Shown piece by piece: positions 51,880 to 60,648 of a stretch of DNA of 64,000 nt (within the stretch, counting starts at the first letter, position 1; each line of letters opens with the position of its first letter). A model generated the notes under the pieces. The model made no database searches, was not told where the DNA came from, and saw only the letters and a list, made by a program, of their open reading frames with translations. The position numbers were made by a program, and so were the translations under genes. This DNA is from Natronoarchaeum philippinense. Its GTDB lineage: Archaea > Halobacteriota > Halobacteria > Halobacteriales > Natronoarchaeaceae. The stretch is from contig NZ_OBEJ01000001.1 of NCBI RefSeq assembly GCF_900215575.1, forward strand, positions 62,001 to 126,000, given 5' to 3'.

Positions 51880-52370
51880 AACAGCCCGCGCAGGCTATCG
51901 ACGCCGTAGACCGAGACCGTCGCCAGCGCGGCGGTCCACGCGAGCAGGCTGGTCGCCATCCACGTTGCGACGGCGCGCCGCTTCGACCCCAGCGAGAGCG
52001 CGAGCACTGCCGCGAGGTGGGCGCCGGTCGTGATCGGCGCCGCCAGCGCGAGACCGGCGGTACCGTACTGACGCCAGAGCCGCTTCGCGCGCCGGACGCG
52101 CTTCGAGGGCTCGTCGTCGTCGGCACTGCCGAAGCGTCGGCGGACGAACGCCAGCGCCCGATCGGAGCCGGCGAGGACGAGCAGGACGGTTGCGAGGTTG
52201 CCAGCGAACGCCGCCAGCGCGACCAGCGGCGGGTTCAGCCCGACCGCGACGCCCGCGGGAACGACGACCAGCACCTCGACGACGGGTATCGCCGCCAGCA
52301 CGAACACGAGCGCGTAGCCGAGGACGCCCTCTGCTCCCGAAAGCGCGTCGACGCCGATCGTCGGGTTCAT
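51876..52370 (-). CDS. small multidrug export-family membrane protein
   Basis: A 164-residue protein with four to five helices of the Sm_multidrug_ex (PF06695) type. The FVLAAIPVVEVLVVVPAGVA helix with its Pro/Glu and the APITTGAHLAAVLAL helix are characteristic. Transport has not been shown for this family in archaea. Its stop overlaps the acyl-CoA dehydrogenase stop by 4 bases. Confidence 0.75.
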   Translation of the reverse strand: MNPTIGVDALSGAEGVLGYALVFVLAAIPVVEVLVVVPAGVAVGLNPPLVALAAFAGNLATVLLVLAGSDRALAFVRRRFGSADDDEPSKRVRRAKRLWRQYGTAGLALAAPITTGAHLAAVLALSLGSKRRAVATWMATSLLAWTAALATVSVYGVDSLRGLF

Positions 52371-52398
52371 CAGCCTGGCGTAGACCGTGGGCGCACCT

Positions 52399-53553
52399 TT
52401 ACCCGTCGATCCGCGATCGGACGTACTCGGTGACGTGATCGTCCATCGTGCGCTTGAACCCAGCTTCCCGGGCGAGTCGGTCCAGTTCTCGTGCGGCGAG
52501 ACTGCCGTACTGGACGGCCTTTTTCTCGCGGAACGCGACCCGATCGGGGACGAACTCGCGGGCGGCCAGCCGGAAGGCGCGCTTGCGCTCGCCCCGAGCG
52601 TCGACCAGCGCGTCGCCCGGCAACCGGAGCGCCGCCCCGACGACGGCGTCGTGCAACAGCGGCGCCACCGGTTCGGCGCCGGCGCCCCGCAAGGCGAGCA
52701 CGTCCCGCTCTAACTGGCTGGGAAGTGTCCCGAGCAGCTCGTCGCGCGCGCCCCGGACGGTGTCGGCGTCGACTCGCGGGTCGTCGGGTGCCCGGGCGAT
52801 TTTCGCGTAGCCGCCGAACAGCTCGTCGGCGCCCTGTCCGACCGCGAGGTGATCGTACCCGTCGACGGCGGCGCGCTCGGCGACCAGATAGAGCGGCAAG
52901 GCGATCTGGACGGCCATCGCGTCCGGGCGGTCGATCGCCCGCGCGACCTCGGGAACCGCGCGTTCGATGTCCGCGACGGTGAACTCGACGACCCGAAGCT
53001 CACGGTCCATCGCGTGCGCTGCGGATCGGGCGGCGCCGAGGTCGTGGCTCCCGGGAAACCCGCCGGCGTACAGCGGCGCGTCGACGCCCGCCGCGTCGAG
53101 GCCGGCGGCGACCACCGCCGAGTCGACGCCGCCGGAGAAGGCGACCGCAATATCGGCGTCCGGATCAGTTGTGCCGGATGCCGCCGACGCCGCGGCGTCG
53201 ACGCCAGTTCGAATAGCAGCTTGGAGGTCGGCGACGGCGGCGCGCTCGTCCTCCATGGGAGCAGGCTCGGGAAGCGCCCAGCGCTGCTGGAACTTGGCGT
53301 CGTCGCCGTCGAGCCGCCGGACGTGGCCGGCGGGAACGGATCGCGGCTCGTCTAGGGTGCTCGGCGACGCCGCGTGCTCGCCGGTGTAATCGTCGACGAA
53401 CAGCGGGTAGCGACCGAGCACGTCCCGGACGAGCGTGTCGTGGCCGTCGCTCTGTTCGGCGGCGAGAACGCCAGCAAATCCGGCGGTCCCGGGCAGCGGT
53501 TCGGCGTCGTCGAGCGCCCGGCGGACGACGGCGGGATCGGCGCCCTGCACCAT
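52399..53553 (-). CDS. asparagine synthase-like ATP pyrophosphatase without a glutaminase cysteine
   Basis: A 384-residue protein. Residues about 140-370 are the AsnB synthetase domain, with the pyrophosphatase loop AVAFSGGVDSAVVAAGL and QGADELFGGYAKIAR. The N-terminal part is a reduced version of the class II glutaminase domain (DVLGRYPLFVDDYTG) that starts MVQGADPAV and has no N-terminal Cys2. It therefore probably uses ammonia or a different amide donor, or acts on another substrate. Its ATG overlaps the PHP gene stop as TAATG. Confidence 0.8.
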   Translation of the reverse strand: MVQGADPAVVRRALDDAEPLPGTAGFAGVLAAEQSDGHDTLVRDVLGRYPLFVDDYTGEHAASPSTLDEPRSVPAGHVRRLDGDDAKFQQRWALPEPAPMEDERAAVADLQAAIRTGVDAAASAASGTTDPDADIAVAFSGGVDSAVVAAGLDAAGVDAPLYAGGFPGSHDLGAARSAAHAMDRELRVVEFTVADIERAVPEVARAIDRPDAMAVQIALPLYLVAERAAVDGYDHLAVGQGADELFGGYAKIARAPDDPRVDADTVRGARDELLGTLPSQLERDVLALRGAGAEPVAPLLHDAVVGAALRLPGDALVDARGERKRAFRLAAREFVPDRVAFREKKAVQYGSLAARELDRLAREAGFKRTMDDHVTEYVRSRIDG

Positions 53554-54236
53554 TAGAACAGTTCGAGCAGTTTGGCGACGACCCGGCGCTTGGCGCCGCC
53601 GGCGGCCTGTCGGAAGCTGATCCGCCACGGCGTTCGCTTGCCGTCGACCGCGGTTCGGCCCTCGCGAACGGCGTCGAGGATACTCTCGGCCGACCGCTCG
53701 TCGGCGTCAACGCGCGTGACGGCCTGCCCGACCATCTCGCTGATGTGGGCGTCGCTCCCTGCGGTCATCGGCAGCCCGTACGTCTGGGCGAACTCCTCGG
53801 CTTGCCGGTTCCCCCGACCGGTCAACAGCCGGGAGTTGTACACTTCGATGGCGTCGGCGGCCCGGAGCTGGCCGCGCGTGATGTTTGCCATCACGCCGTG
53901 GCGCGACTCCTGAAACGGGTGGGGGACGACTGCGACCCCGCCCTGCTCGCGGATGCGGTCGAGCGTTTCGTCGAACGGCAGTCCAGCCTCGATGGCTTCC
54001 TCGATGCCCAGCCCGAGGACGTGTCCGGCTTTGCTGGTGATCTCCATGCCGGGAATCCCGACGAGCCCGTACTCGGGGGCCTTGCGGGCGGCTTCGAGGC
54101 TGGCGTCGAACTCGTCGTGATCGGTGATCGCCAGCGCGTCGAGGCCGACAGCCTCGGCCTGCTCTAAGAGGAGATCGACGGGATCCCGACCGTCGTGCGA
54201 CAGCTCGGAGTGGGCGTGTAGCTCGACCGACAGCAC
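53553..54236 (-). CDS. PHP-domain phosphoesterase
   Basis: A 227-residue PHP protein, a metal-dependent phosphoesterase fold. The metal ligands are in VELHAHSELSHDG, TDHDEFDAS, GMEITS, VVPHPFQ and SDAHISEMVG. The GTG at 54236 is the most probable start; a TTG at 54263 is far less likely. It is the first gene of an operon with the asparagine synthase-like gene. Substrate unknown; the fold is also in histidinol phosphatase and 5' nucleases. Confidence 0.82.
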   Translation of the reverse strand: MLSVELHAHSELSHDGRDPVDLLLEQAEAVGLDALAITDHDEFDASLEAARKAPEYGLVGIPGMEITSKAGHVLGLGIEEAIEAGLPFDETLDRIREQGGVAVVPHPFQESRHGVMANITRGQLRAADAIEVYNSRLLTGRGNRQAEEFAQTYGLPMTAGSDAHISEMVGQAVTRVDADERSAESILDAVREGRTAVDGKRTPWRISFRQAAGGAKRRVVAKLLELF

Positions 54237-54344
54237 GGCCGACCCTTCGGACGGTGCCCCCAAAAGTACCTCGGTCTCCCCGACGCCGCGCGGACAGCTA
54301 GCACGGCTGCCGACGGGCGGCCGTCACGTGGGCCGGAATTGTCC

Positions 54345-54376
54345 TGCACGTTCGTGCACATGGAAAGCCCTTTATC
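54345..54376 (+). promoter_or_regulatory. purL promoter with palindromic candidate operator
   Basis: TGCACG-TT-CGTGCA (54345-54358) is a perfect 6-base-arm dyad. It ends 12 bases before TTTATC (54371-54376), the TATA box, which is 25-30 bases from the ATG at 54401. The TATA box is also framed by GCCC and GGGC. The dyad is a good candidate for a purine regulator binding site. Confidence 0.5.
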
Positions 54377-54400
54377 GGGCCTGAGTCAACAGAGGGATGA

Positions 54401-56599
54401 ATGAGTCTCTCCGATCCGGACCGGGATCTCGTCGTCGAGGAACTCGGGCGGGAGCCGACCCCGGCCGAGGCCGCGCTGTTCGAGAACCTCTGGAGCGAGC
54501 ACTGCGCGTATCGCTCCTCGCGGCCGCTTCTGGGCGCGTTCGATAGCGAGGACGAACGCGTGATCGTCGGACCGGGCGACGACGCCGCCGTCGTCGCCTT
54601 GCCCGAGTACGACGCCGGTGACGCGGCCGACGCCGACGTGGAAAACGCCGAGACGTACATCACGATGGGGATCGAGAGCCACAACCATCCCTCCTACGTC
54701 GATCCGTTCGACGGCGCCGCGACGGGCGTCGGCGGCATCGTCCGGGACACGCTGTCGATGGGCGCGTACCCCATCGCGCTGACGGACTCGCTGTACTTCG
54801 GCGAGTTCGACCGCGAACACTCCCGCTATCTCTTCGAGGGCGTCGTCGAGGGGATCAGCCACTACGGCAACTGCATCGGCGTCCCCACAGTCGGCGGTAG
54901 CGTCGACTTTCACGAGGACTACGAGGGCAACCCGCTTGTCAACGTCTCGTGTGTCGGGCTGGTCGACGCCGATCGGATGATCACGGCCGTCGCTCAGGAG
55001 GCCGGCAACAAGCTCGTCCTCGTGGGCAACTCGACGGGCCGGGATGGCCTCGGCGGGGCGTCGTTCGCCAGCGAGGACCTGAGCGAAGACGCCGAAACCG
55101 AGGACCGACCGGCCGTACAGGTCGGCGACCCCTACACCGAGAAGCTCCTCATCGAAGCCAACGAGGAGCTGATCGACGAGTCGCTCGTCGAATCGGCCCG
55201 CGACCTCGGTGCGGCCGGGCTGGGCGGGGCGTCAAGCGAACTCGTCGCCAAGGGCGGCCTCGGCGCCGACATCGAACTGAGCGAGGTCCACGAGCGCGAA
55301 CCCAACATGTCCGCGCTGGAGTACCTGCTCGCGGAGTCCCAAGAGCGCATGTGCTACGAGGTCCGCCCGGAGAACGTCGAGCGCGTCGCCGAGATCGCCG
55401 AGAAGTTCGATCTCGGCTGTTCGGTCATCGGCGAGGTCACCGAGGGCAACTACACCTGCACGTTCGAGGGCGAGACGGTCGTCGACGTGGACGCCGAGTT
55501 CCTCGGCGAGGGCGCGCCGATGAACGACCTGCCACACGAGGACCCCACAGCGCCCAAGCGAGATCTGCCGGACGCCGATCTCGCCGAGGCGTTCCAAACC
55601 GTGGTCTCGGCGCCGAGCACCGCGAGCAAGCGCTGGGTCTACCGGCAGTACGACCACGAGGTCGGCGTTCGCACGAGCGTCGCGCCCGGCGACGACGCCG
55701 CCGTGATGGCGATCCGCGAGACCGAAAGCGAGGCGTCGCCCGGCGTCGGCCTCGCGCTGTCGGCCGGTGCGGCGCCGAACTGGACCGAGGCGGCGCCCTA
55801 CGAGGGCGCTCGCGCCGTCGCGTTGGAGAACGCGACCAACCTCGCCGCGAAGGGCGCAGCACCGCTCGCAGCGGTCGACTGTCTCAACGGCGGTAACCCC
55901 GAGAAGCCAGACGTGTACGGCGCGTTCAAGGGGATCGTCGACGGGCTGGCCGACATGTGTGCCGACCTCGACGTGCCCGTCGTCGGCGGCAACGTCTCGC
56001 TGTACAACGACTCGCCGACGGGGCCGATCCCGCCGACGCCGACGCTGGCGATGACCGGCACGAAGCCCGGCTACGACGCCCCGCCGCTGTCGGTCGAGCC
56101 CGAGGGCGAACTGCTACTGGTCGGGGATCTCGCGGCCGGCGATGACTCGGCTGCTCGCCTCGGCGGCTCCGAGTTCCTCGCGCAGCTCGGCGGCACCGAT
56201 CGGTTCCCCGAGCTCCCCGACGAGCCCGCCGCCGTCGTCTCCGCGCTGGCCGCGGTGGCCGATCGAGACGGGACGCTGGCGGTCCACGACATCAGCCACG
56301 GCGGGTTGGCCGTCGCGCTGGCCGAGATGGTCACCGACGAGGCCGGACTCGACGTGAGCCTGCCCGACGCCGACGATTCGATCGCCGCGCTGTTCCACGA
56401 ACAGCCCGGTCGGGCGCTCGTCCAGACGACCGAGCCAGACGCCGTCGCCGAGGCGTTCGAAGGCGTCGCGCCGGTCACCAAGATGGGGGAGGCGACCGAC
56501 GACGGTCGGCTCTCTATCGAGGCTGGCGAGACAACGATCCTCACCGACGCCGACGCGATCGCCGACTGGCGCGCCGTCATCGAGCGCGAACTGGATTGA
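54401..56599 (+). CDS. purL: phosphoribosylformylglycinamidine synthase subunit PurL
   Basis: A 732-residue ATP-dependent subunit that makes FGAM from FGAR in step four of purine synthesis, taking ammonia from PurQ. The N-terminal [20 protein letters not shown] and the active site [25 protein letters not shown] are canonical, and DDAAVVA recurs in both pseudo-repeated halves. Length is normal. purS and purQ are not in the window, so the enzyme complex is encoded in separate places. Confidence 0.96.
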   Translation: MSLSDPDRDLVVEELGREPTPAEAALFENLWSEHCAYRSSRPLLGAFDSEDERVIVGPGDDAAVVALPEYDAGDAADADVENAETYITMGIESHNHPSYVDPFDGAATGVGGIVRDTLSMGAYPIALTDSLYFGEFDREHSRYLFEGVVEGISHYGNCIGVPTVGGSVDFHEDYEGNPLVNVSCVGLVDADRMITAVAQEAGNKLVLVGNSTGRDGLGGASFASEDLSEDAETEDRPAVQVGDPYTEKLLIEANEELIDESLVESARDLGAAGLGGASSELVAKGGLGADIELSEVHEREPNMSALEYLLAESQERMCYEVRPENVERVAEIAEKFDLGCSVIGEVTEGNYTCTFEGETVVDVDAEFLGEGAPMNDLPHEDPTAPKRDLPDADLAEAFQTVVSAPSTASKRWVYRQYDHEVGVRTSVAPGDDAAVMAIRETESEASPGVGLALSAGAAPNWTEAAPYEGARAVALENATNLAAKGAAPLAAVDCLNGGNPEKPDVYGAFKGIVDGLADMCADLDVPVVGGNVSLYNDSPTGPIPPTPTLAMTGTKPGYDAPPLSVEPEGELLLVGDLAAGDDSAARLGGSEFLAQLGGTDRFPELPDEPAAVVSALAAVADRDGTLAVHDISHGGLAVALAEMVTDEAGLDVSLPDADDSIAALFHEQPGRALVQTTEPDAVAEAFEGVAPVTKMGEATDDGRLSIEAGETTILTDADAIADWRAVIERELD

Positions 56600-56667
56600 C
56601 GACGGTGCGGTCGCGCTGTCGAGCGTTCCTGTACTGTTAGCTCACTATCATTATACGCTCACAGTCG

Positions 56668-56675
56668 TTATATTG
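56668..56675 (+). promoter_or_regulatory. TATA box of the HalX regulator gene
   Basis: TTATATTG lies about 29-36 bases before the ATG at 56704 and 54-61 before the regulator ATG at 56729, so the transcript should begin near 56698-56704. Confidence 0.5.
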
Positions 56676-56703
56676 AAGTTGATTGGTTGGGAAACTAACG
56701 ACA

Positions 56704-56745
56704 ATGGCTGGTACAGGGGGTAGCGCAGATGGGACGGTCGAGTGA
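56704..56745 (+). other. 13-codon leader reading frame overlapping the HalX start
   Basis: An ATG at 56704 opens MAGTGGSADGTVE and stops at 56745 (TGA), in a different frame from the regulator at 56729. It sits at the likely transcript start. A GGGGGT stretch at 56712-56717 precedes the regulator ATG by 11 bases. It could be a non-functional start, or a small uORF controlling translation. Confidence 0.35.
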
Positions 56746-57301
56746 CCCGACCGTCCTGATCGTCGAGGACGAGCCCGATCTCGCGGACCTGTACGCCGCT
56801 TGGCTGGAAGACAGTTGCTCGGTGCGGACGGCGTACAACGGCAGTCAGGCGCTCGACGCCATCGATCAGGTTGTCGACGTAGTGCTGCTCGACCGCCGGA
56901 TGCCGGGCCTCTCTGGCGATACCGTGTTGAACACGATCCGGGACCGCGGACTCGATTGCCGCGTGGCGATGGTGACGGCTGTCGAACCCAGCTTCGACAT
57001 CGTGGAAATGGGCTTCGACGACTATCTCGTCAAACCGGTCTCAACGGACGACCTGACCAGCACTGTCGACCAACTCTTGTTGCGCTCGACCTACGACGAA
57101 CAGCTACAGGAGTTTTTCGCGCTCGCATCGAAGAAGGCGATCCTCGACAAGCAAAAGACGGAGGCGGAACTCCGTTCGAGCGAGGAGTACGCCCGACTCG
57201 AGGACCGCCTCGCCGTGTTGCGCTCGGATATCGACGACACGATGGCACAACTCGACGATCAGAACGGGTACAGCCGGGCGTGTCGTGATATTACCCGCTA
57301 G
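56729..57301 (+). CDS. HalX-domain response regulator
   Basis: A 190-residue regulator. The receiver domain (about residues 7-122) has acidic pocket residues in IVEDEPDLAD, the phosphorylation site Asp55 in VVLLDRRMPG, a Thr in MVTAVEPSF and Lys in YLVKPVS. It is followed by the haloarchaeal HalX domain with helices around SKKAILDKQKTEAELRSSEE and a coiled-coil tail. HalX has no DNA-binding fold known to me. It converges with a degenerate sensor gene, so their partnership is uncertain. Confidence 0.88.
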   Translation: MGRSSDPTVLIVEDEPDLADLYAAWLEDSCSVRTAYNGSQALDAIDQVVDVVLLDRRMPGLSGDTVLNTIRDRGLDCRVAMVTAVEPSFDIVEMGFDDYLVKPVSTDDLTSTVDQLLLRSTYDEQLQEFFALASKKAILDKQKTEAELRSSEEYARLEDRLAVLRSDIDDTMAQLDDQNGYSRACRDITR

Positions 57302-57304
57302 TTG

Positions 57305-58537
57305 TCACTGCGAGATTGTCGTCACGTCGTCGACCTCGAAGCGGACGCCGTCGCTCGTTTCGCCAGTCGTGATCGACAGCCTCCAGCCGTTCGCGGCCGC
57401 AATCTCTGCGGCCAGCGCCGGTCCGAGCCCCGGCGTCGAAGCTGCCGCCGCGTGCTCGGGATCGAGCACGCGTTCGCACTCGTCCTCGGAGAGGCTCGGA
57501 CTGTCTACACCGACGTAAAATCCGTTGCGATCGTCGAGGCGGCCGACGCACACACTGACAGGCCGATCGGTTTCTGCGTCGACGAACCGGAACAGGGCTA
57601 CGAGGCAGCGCTCGAAACGATGCCGATCGGTCCGCAGCGTCGGCTCGTCGTGCACTCGAACGGCGACGCCGTCGACGCGGTCGGCGGCGGCGACCGCGGC
57701 GTCGGCAAGCGAGACGCGCCGTCGCGGCGTTCCATCGGCCCCCGCGCCAGCGAGTTCCCTGACATCGGCGACAAGACGTGTTGCTGCGTCCAGTTCTTCC
57801 CGCGCCGTCGCCCGGTCGTCCGTGACAGCCGTCTGTCCACCTCCGCCGAGCGATCTGTCGGTATCCGCTGCTCGTCGGTCCGGTGCCGATAGCGCGTCTT
57901 GAGCGGCCGAGAGACGGTCCTCGATATCGCGTGCGAGCACCGTCGCCACGGTCTCCATGCGCTCGCGCTGGCGCTGGAGCGTCTCGTTCCGCCGGCGGAG
58001 GGTCCGCTCCCGCTCTGTCCGCTTCAGTGCGGTCTCGACATTCGAGGCCAGAATGCTGGCCAACTCCAGATCGGTGGGATCGAACGCTCCCGGGTCGAGC
58101 GCACCGGCCATCAACACGCCGCGATCACCGATCGGTACGATCAGCTCGCTTCGGATCGGCGTCTCGTCGTTGTAGACGCCCGGCACGTCCCGGAGATCGT
58201 CGAACAGCTCGGCGTCGCCGCTGCGGAAGACATCCCAGATCAGCCCCTCGTTCTCCGCGAACTGTGGCAAGCCGCCGAGCACCTCGTGCGTGTCTGCGGT
58301 CGCGGCGACCGGATCGAGACGGTTGTACTCCTCGTCGAGCAGCCAGACACCCGTGAGCGTCAGGCCGAGTAGCTCTGCGCCCGTCTCGACGGCGGTGGCA
58401 CAGATCTGTTCCGGACCGTCGGCATCGCACAGCCGAGTCGAAATGTCGTGTAACGCGGTGACGAGCTGCTCGCGCTCGCTGGCGTCCGCGCCGGCAGTGT
58501 TGGTATCGCCTCGATGTCGGTCGGTACGGTCGGTCAT
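57305..58537 (-). CDS. GAF sensor with degenerate histidine kinase region
   Basis: A 410-residue protein. A GAF domain (about residues 25-175) is followed by a helical bundle where a kinase HisKA helix should be. At the position of the usual SHDLRNPL it reads VLARDIEDRLSA, so the phospho-acceptor His is absent. The C-terminal region has a HATPase-like shape (HDEPTLRTDRHRFERCLVAL...PGLGPALAAEIAAANG) but is weak. It is probably a non-catalytic sensor. It ends 4 bases from the HalX gene, on the opposite strand. Confidence 0.7.
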   Translation of the reverse strand: MTDRTDRHRGDTNTAGADASEREQLVTALHDISTRLCDADGPEQICATAVETGAELLGLTLTGVWLLDEEYNRLDPVAATADTHEVLGGLPQFAENEGLIWDVFRSGDAELFDDLRDVPGVYNDETPIRSELIVPIGDRGVLMAGALDPGAFDPTDLELASILASNVETALKRTERERTLRRRNETLQRQRERMETVATVLARDIEDRLSAAQDALSAPDRRAADTDRSLGGGGQTAVTDDRATAREELDAATRLVADVRELAGAGADGTPRRRVSLADAAVAAADRVDGVAVRVHDEPTLRTDRHRFERCLVALFRFVDAETDRPVSVCVGRLDDRNGFYVGVDSPSLSEDECERVLDPEHAAAASTPGLGPALAAEIAAANGWRLSITTGETSDGVRFEVDDVTTISQ

Positions 58538-58579
58538 CGGTGACGGCTCGGTTGCGTCGTCGGTTCGACAAGCAGCTAC

Positions 58580-59515
58580 TTACCTTTCGTGGCCGCCGTC
58601 TGCTCCCGTCGCCAGTTCGACGGCTAGCTCTGCTGCCTCGACGGCGGTCCGACCGAGCACGAACGTGACCGGTTCGATGCCGAAGGCGCCGCGGTGATAC
58701 AGCACCGCCGGCACCTCGCCGCGGTCGGCCATCGCCTCGCGCAGGTGCTCGCGGCGGTCCTCGTAGCCCGGATCGAACTCCAGTGGCTCGATACCGCGTT
58801 CGCTGGCGGCCGCGAGCAGGTCGTCGCTCGTTGCGACGTTGAGCGCCGCCCGCGCGTCGGCGTCGACGCTGCGGGCGGCGAGGATGGTCTCGGCGACGTG
58901 CTCTGAGGCGCCGAACTCGGGGTTGGCGGGAACCTCGACGTTTCCTCGCATCCGGTAGATACGGCCCGGAATGGCCGCCACGTCGGTCCCGTCGGCGGCG
59001 TCCGGCAGCGCCATCCCGACGTTTGTGCCGACGTTCGGCACGTGCTCGGCCATCCCGTCGGTGCCGGCAAGTAGCCGGGCGGCGCGCCGGACCGACGCGA
59101 GCACGTCGCGCTCGGCCAGCACCTCCGAGTCGGGTCCTTGGACGCACAGATCACAGCCGAGTCCCTCCAGCGCCGGCATCTCGTCCTCGTGGACGGCACA
59201 GATCGGGCCGCGGTCCTCGAACGCCTCGACGAGCGCGAGCAGTTCGGCCATGGCGTCGACGCCGTCCATCCGGTCGGCGGCGAACCCGTCGGCGATCCGC
59301 TCGATCGTCGCCTCCATCCGTGGATCCTCGCTGAAGCGCTCCTCGACGGCGACGTTTCCGTTGACGAGGTTGCTCACCGCCGCCTGCGTGACACCGATTC
59401 GATCGGCGATTTCCTGCTGGGTGAACCCCCGTTCGTCGAGCGCGCCAGCCAGCATGGCCCGCGCCGTTGGAACGAAACGCTCGACGACGATCTCGCTCGG
59501 GAGCACCAGCGACAT
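58580..59515 (-). CDS. ThiR-like regulator: HTH fused to a ThiN domain
   Basis: A 311-residue protein. After SLVLPSEIVVERFVPTARAML comes an HTH (GFTQQEIADRIGVTQAAVSN), and then a helical middle with a CDLC pair. The C-terminal 170 residues are a ThiN-like fold (VPNVGTNVGMALPDAADGTD, MRGNVEVPANPEFGASEHVA), as in haloarchaeal ThiR, which represses thiamine genes when thiamine phosphate is sensed. It is not the enzyme. TTTTATTA on the minus strand, about 25 bases before the ATG, is its TATA box. Confidence 0.85.
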   Translation of the reverse strand: MSLVLPSEIVVERFVPTARAMLAGALDERGFTQQEIADRIGVTQAAVSNLVNGNVAVEERFSEDPRMEATIERIADGFAADRMDGVDAMAELLALVEAFEDRGPICAVHEDEMPALEGLGCDLCVQGPDSEVLAERDVLASVRRAARLLAGTDGMAEHVPNVGTNVGMALPDAADGTDVAAIPGRIYRMRGNVEVPANPEFGASEHVAETILAARSVDADARAALNVATSDDLLAAASERGIEPLEFDPGYEDRREHLREAMADRGEVPAVLYHRGAFGIEPVTFVLGRTAVEAAELAVELATGADGGHER

Positions 59516-59720
59516 ACGCCGGCGTACTCGCGGCGCTAATAAAAGTCCCTCGCGTCGGCACGTCGCGGTCTCGGCGTCCACGCAGCGGCGTCACGCCGGG
59601 GGTTTATATCGGATCGGGCGGCCAGCGTGCCCGTGCCCGACTCGTCAGCCCCGCGGCGTCCGCGATTGTGCGACGCAGCGCCGCGGCGGCGACACACCCC
59701 ACTGCGTCGCCTGTTCGCCA

Positions 59721-60512
59721 CTATAGGTTCGATGCGCCCGACCCGCCGTCGATCGGGATCGCGGTCCCGTTGACGTAGCTCGATTTGGGCGAGCTGAGGA
59801 ACGCGACGACCTCCCCCAGTTCCATCGGATCGCCGATGCGCTCGGAGGGGTTGCCATCGGCCCAGTCGTCGAGGCCCTCCTCGTAGCTGTCGTACTCGCC
59901 TCGGTCCATCGACTGCTCGATCAGCTCCTCGATCCGAGACGTCTCGTGCGACCCCGGCAGCACGGCGTTGGCTCGCACCTCCGGCGCGAGTTCCTTCGAG
60001 AGCGTCTTCTCCAACCCGATCACGCTCATCCGCACCGAGTTCGACAGCACGAGTTGGTCGATCGCCTCCTTGACGCTCCGGGACGTGACGTTGACGATCG
60101 TGCCGCCGTCGCCCTCGCGCAGGTGGGGTTCGGCCGCACGGACGAGCCGGACGACGCTCATCACCAGCAGATCGAACGCCTCGTACCAGTCTTCGTCGGT
60201 CGTCTCCAGAAACGGCCCGCTCGGCGGGCCCCCTGCGCTCGTGACGAGATGGTCGACGGTGCCGAACTCCTCGACGGTGCGTTCGACGAGCTGTTCGATG
60301 TCTTCTTTCTCGGTCAAGTCGCCGGGCTGTTCGACGACCTCGCCGGACGCCACCGCGCGGATCTCGTCTGCGGCGTCGGCCAGTTGCGCCTCGTCGCGTC
60401 CGTTGACGACGACGTTTGCCCCCTCGCGTGCGAGCGCTTTGGCTGACGCCTTGCCGAGACCGCTACTCGATGCCGTGACCAGCGCCGCGTTTCCGTCGAT
60501 CTGTAGGTCCAT
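59721..60512 (-). CDS. SDR-fold protein lacking the YxxxK catalytic motif
   Basis: A 263-residue Rossmann-fold short-chain dehydrogenase. NAD(P) binding is by ALVTASSSGLGKASAKAL and VTSAGGPP. In normal SDRs the active site is YxxxK; here the aligned residues are SNSVRMSVIGL, that is Ser and Arg instead of Tyr and Lys. The SDR family has such members (annotated 3-oxoacyl-ACP reductase-like), but their reaction is unclear. It diverges from the CapA gene. Confidence 0.8.
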   Translation of the reverse strand: MDLQIDGNAALVTASSSGLGKASAKALAREGANVVVNGRDEAQLADAADEIRAVASGEVVEQPGDLTEKEDIEQLVERTVEEFGTVDHLVTSAGGPPSGPFLETTDEDWYEAFDLLVMSVVRLVRAAEPHLREGDGGTIVNVTSRSVKEAIDQLVLSNSVRMSVIGLEKTLSKELAPEVRANAVLPGSHETSRIEELIEQSMDRGEYDSYEEGLDDWADGNPSERIGDPMELGEVVAFLSSPKSSYVNGTAIPIDGGSGASNL

Positions 60513-60648
60513 GGTAGAAACGGGCGCGAGCGATCAAATAAAAGGTTCGCGTCGACGTGTTCTCTCCTCGGTGTACTGCGATGCCCATCGTTACGGGCAG
60601 TCCCGTCGTAGCGCCGCGTGTGAAACACCCTGCCAGAGGTGGGCCGGC

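Noticed and set aside
53554-54263. TTG at 54263 as start of the PHP gene
   Set aside because: TTG is rare in haloarchaea and the PHP motif follows the GTG at 54236 at the usual distance.
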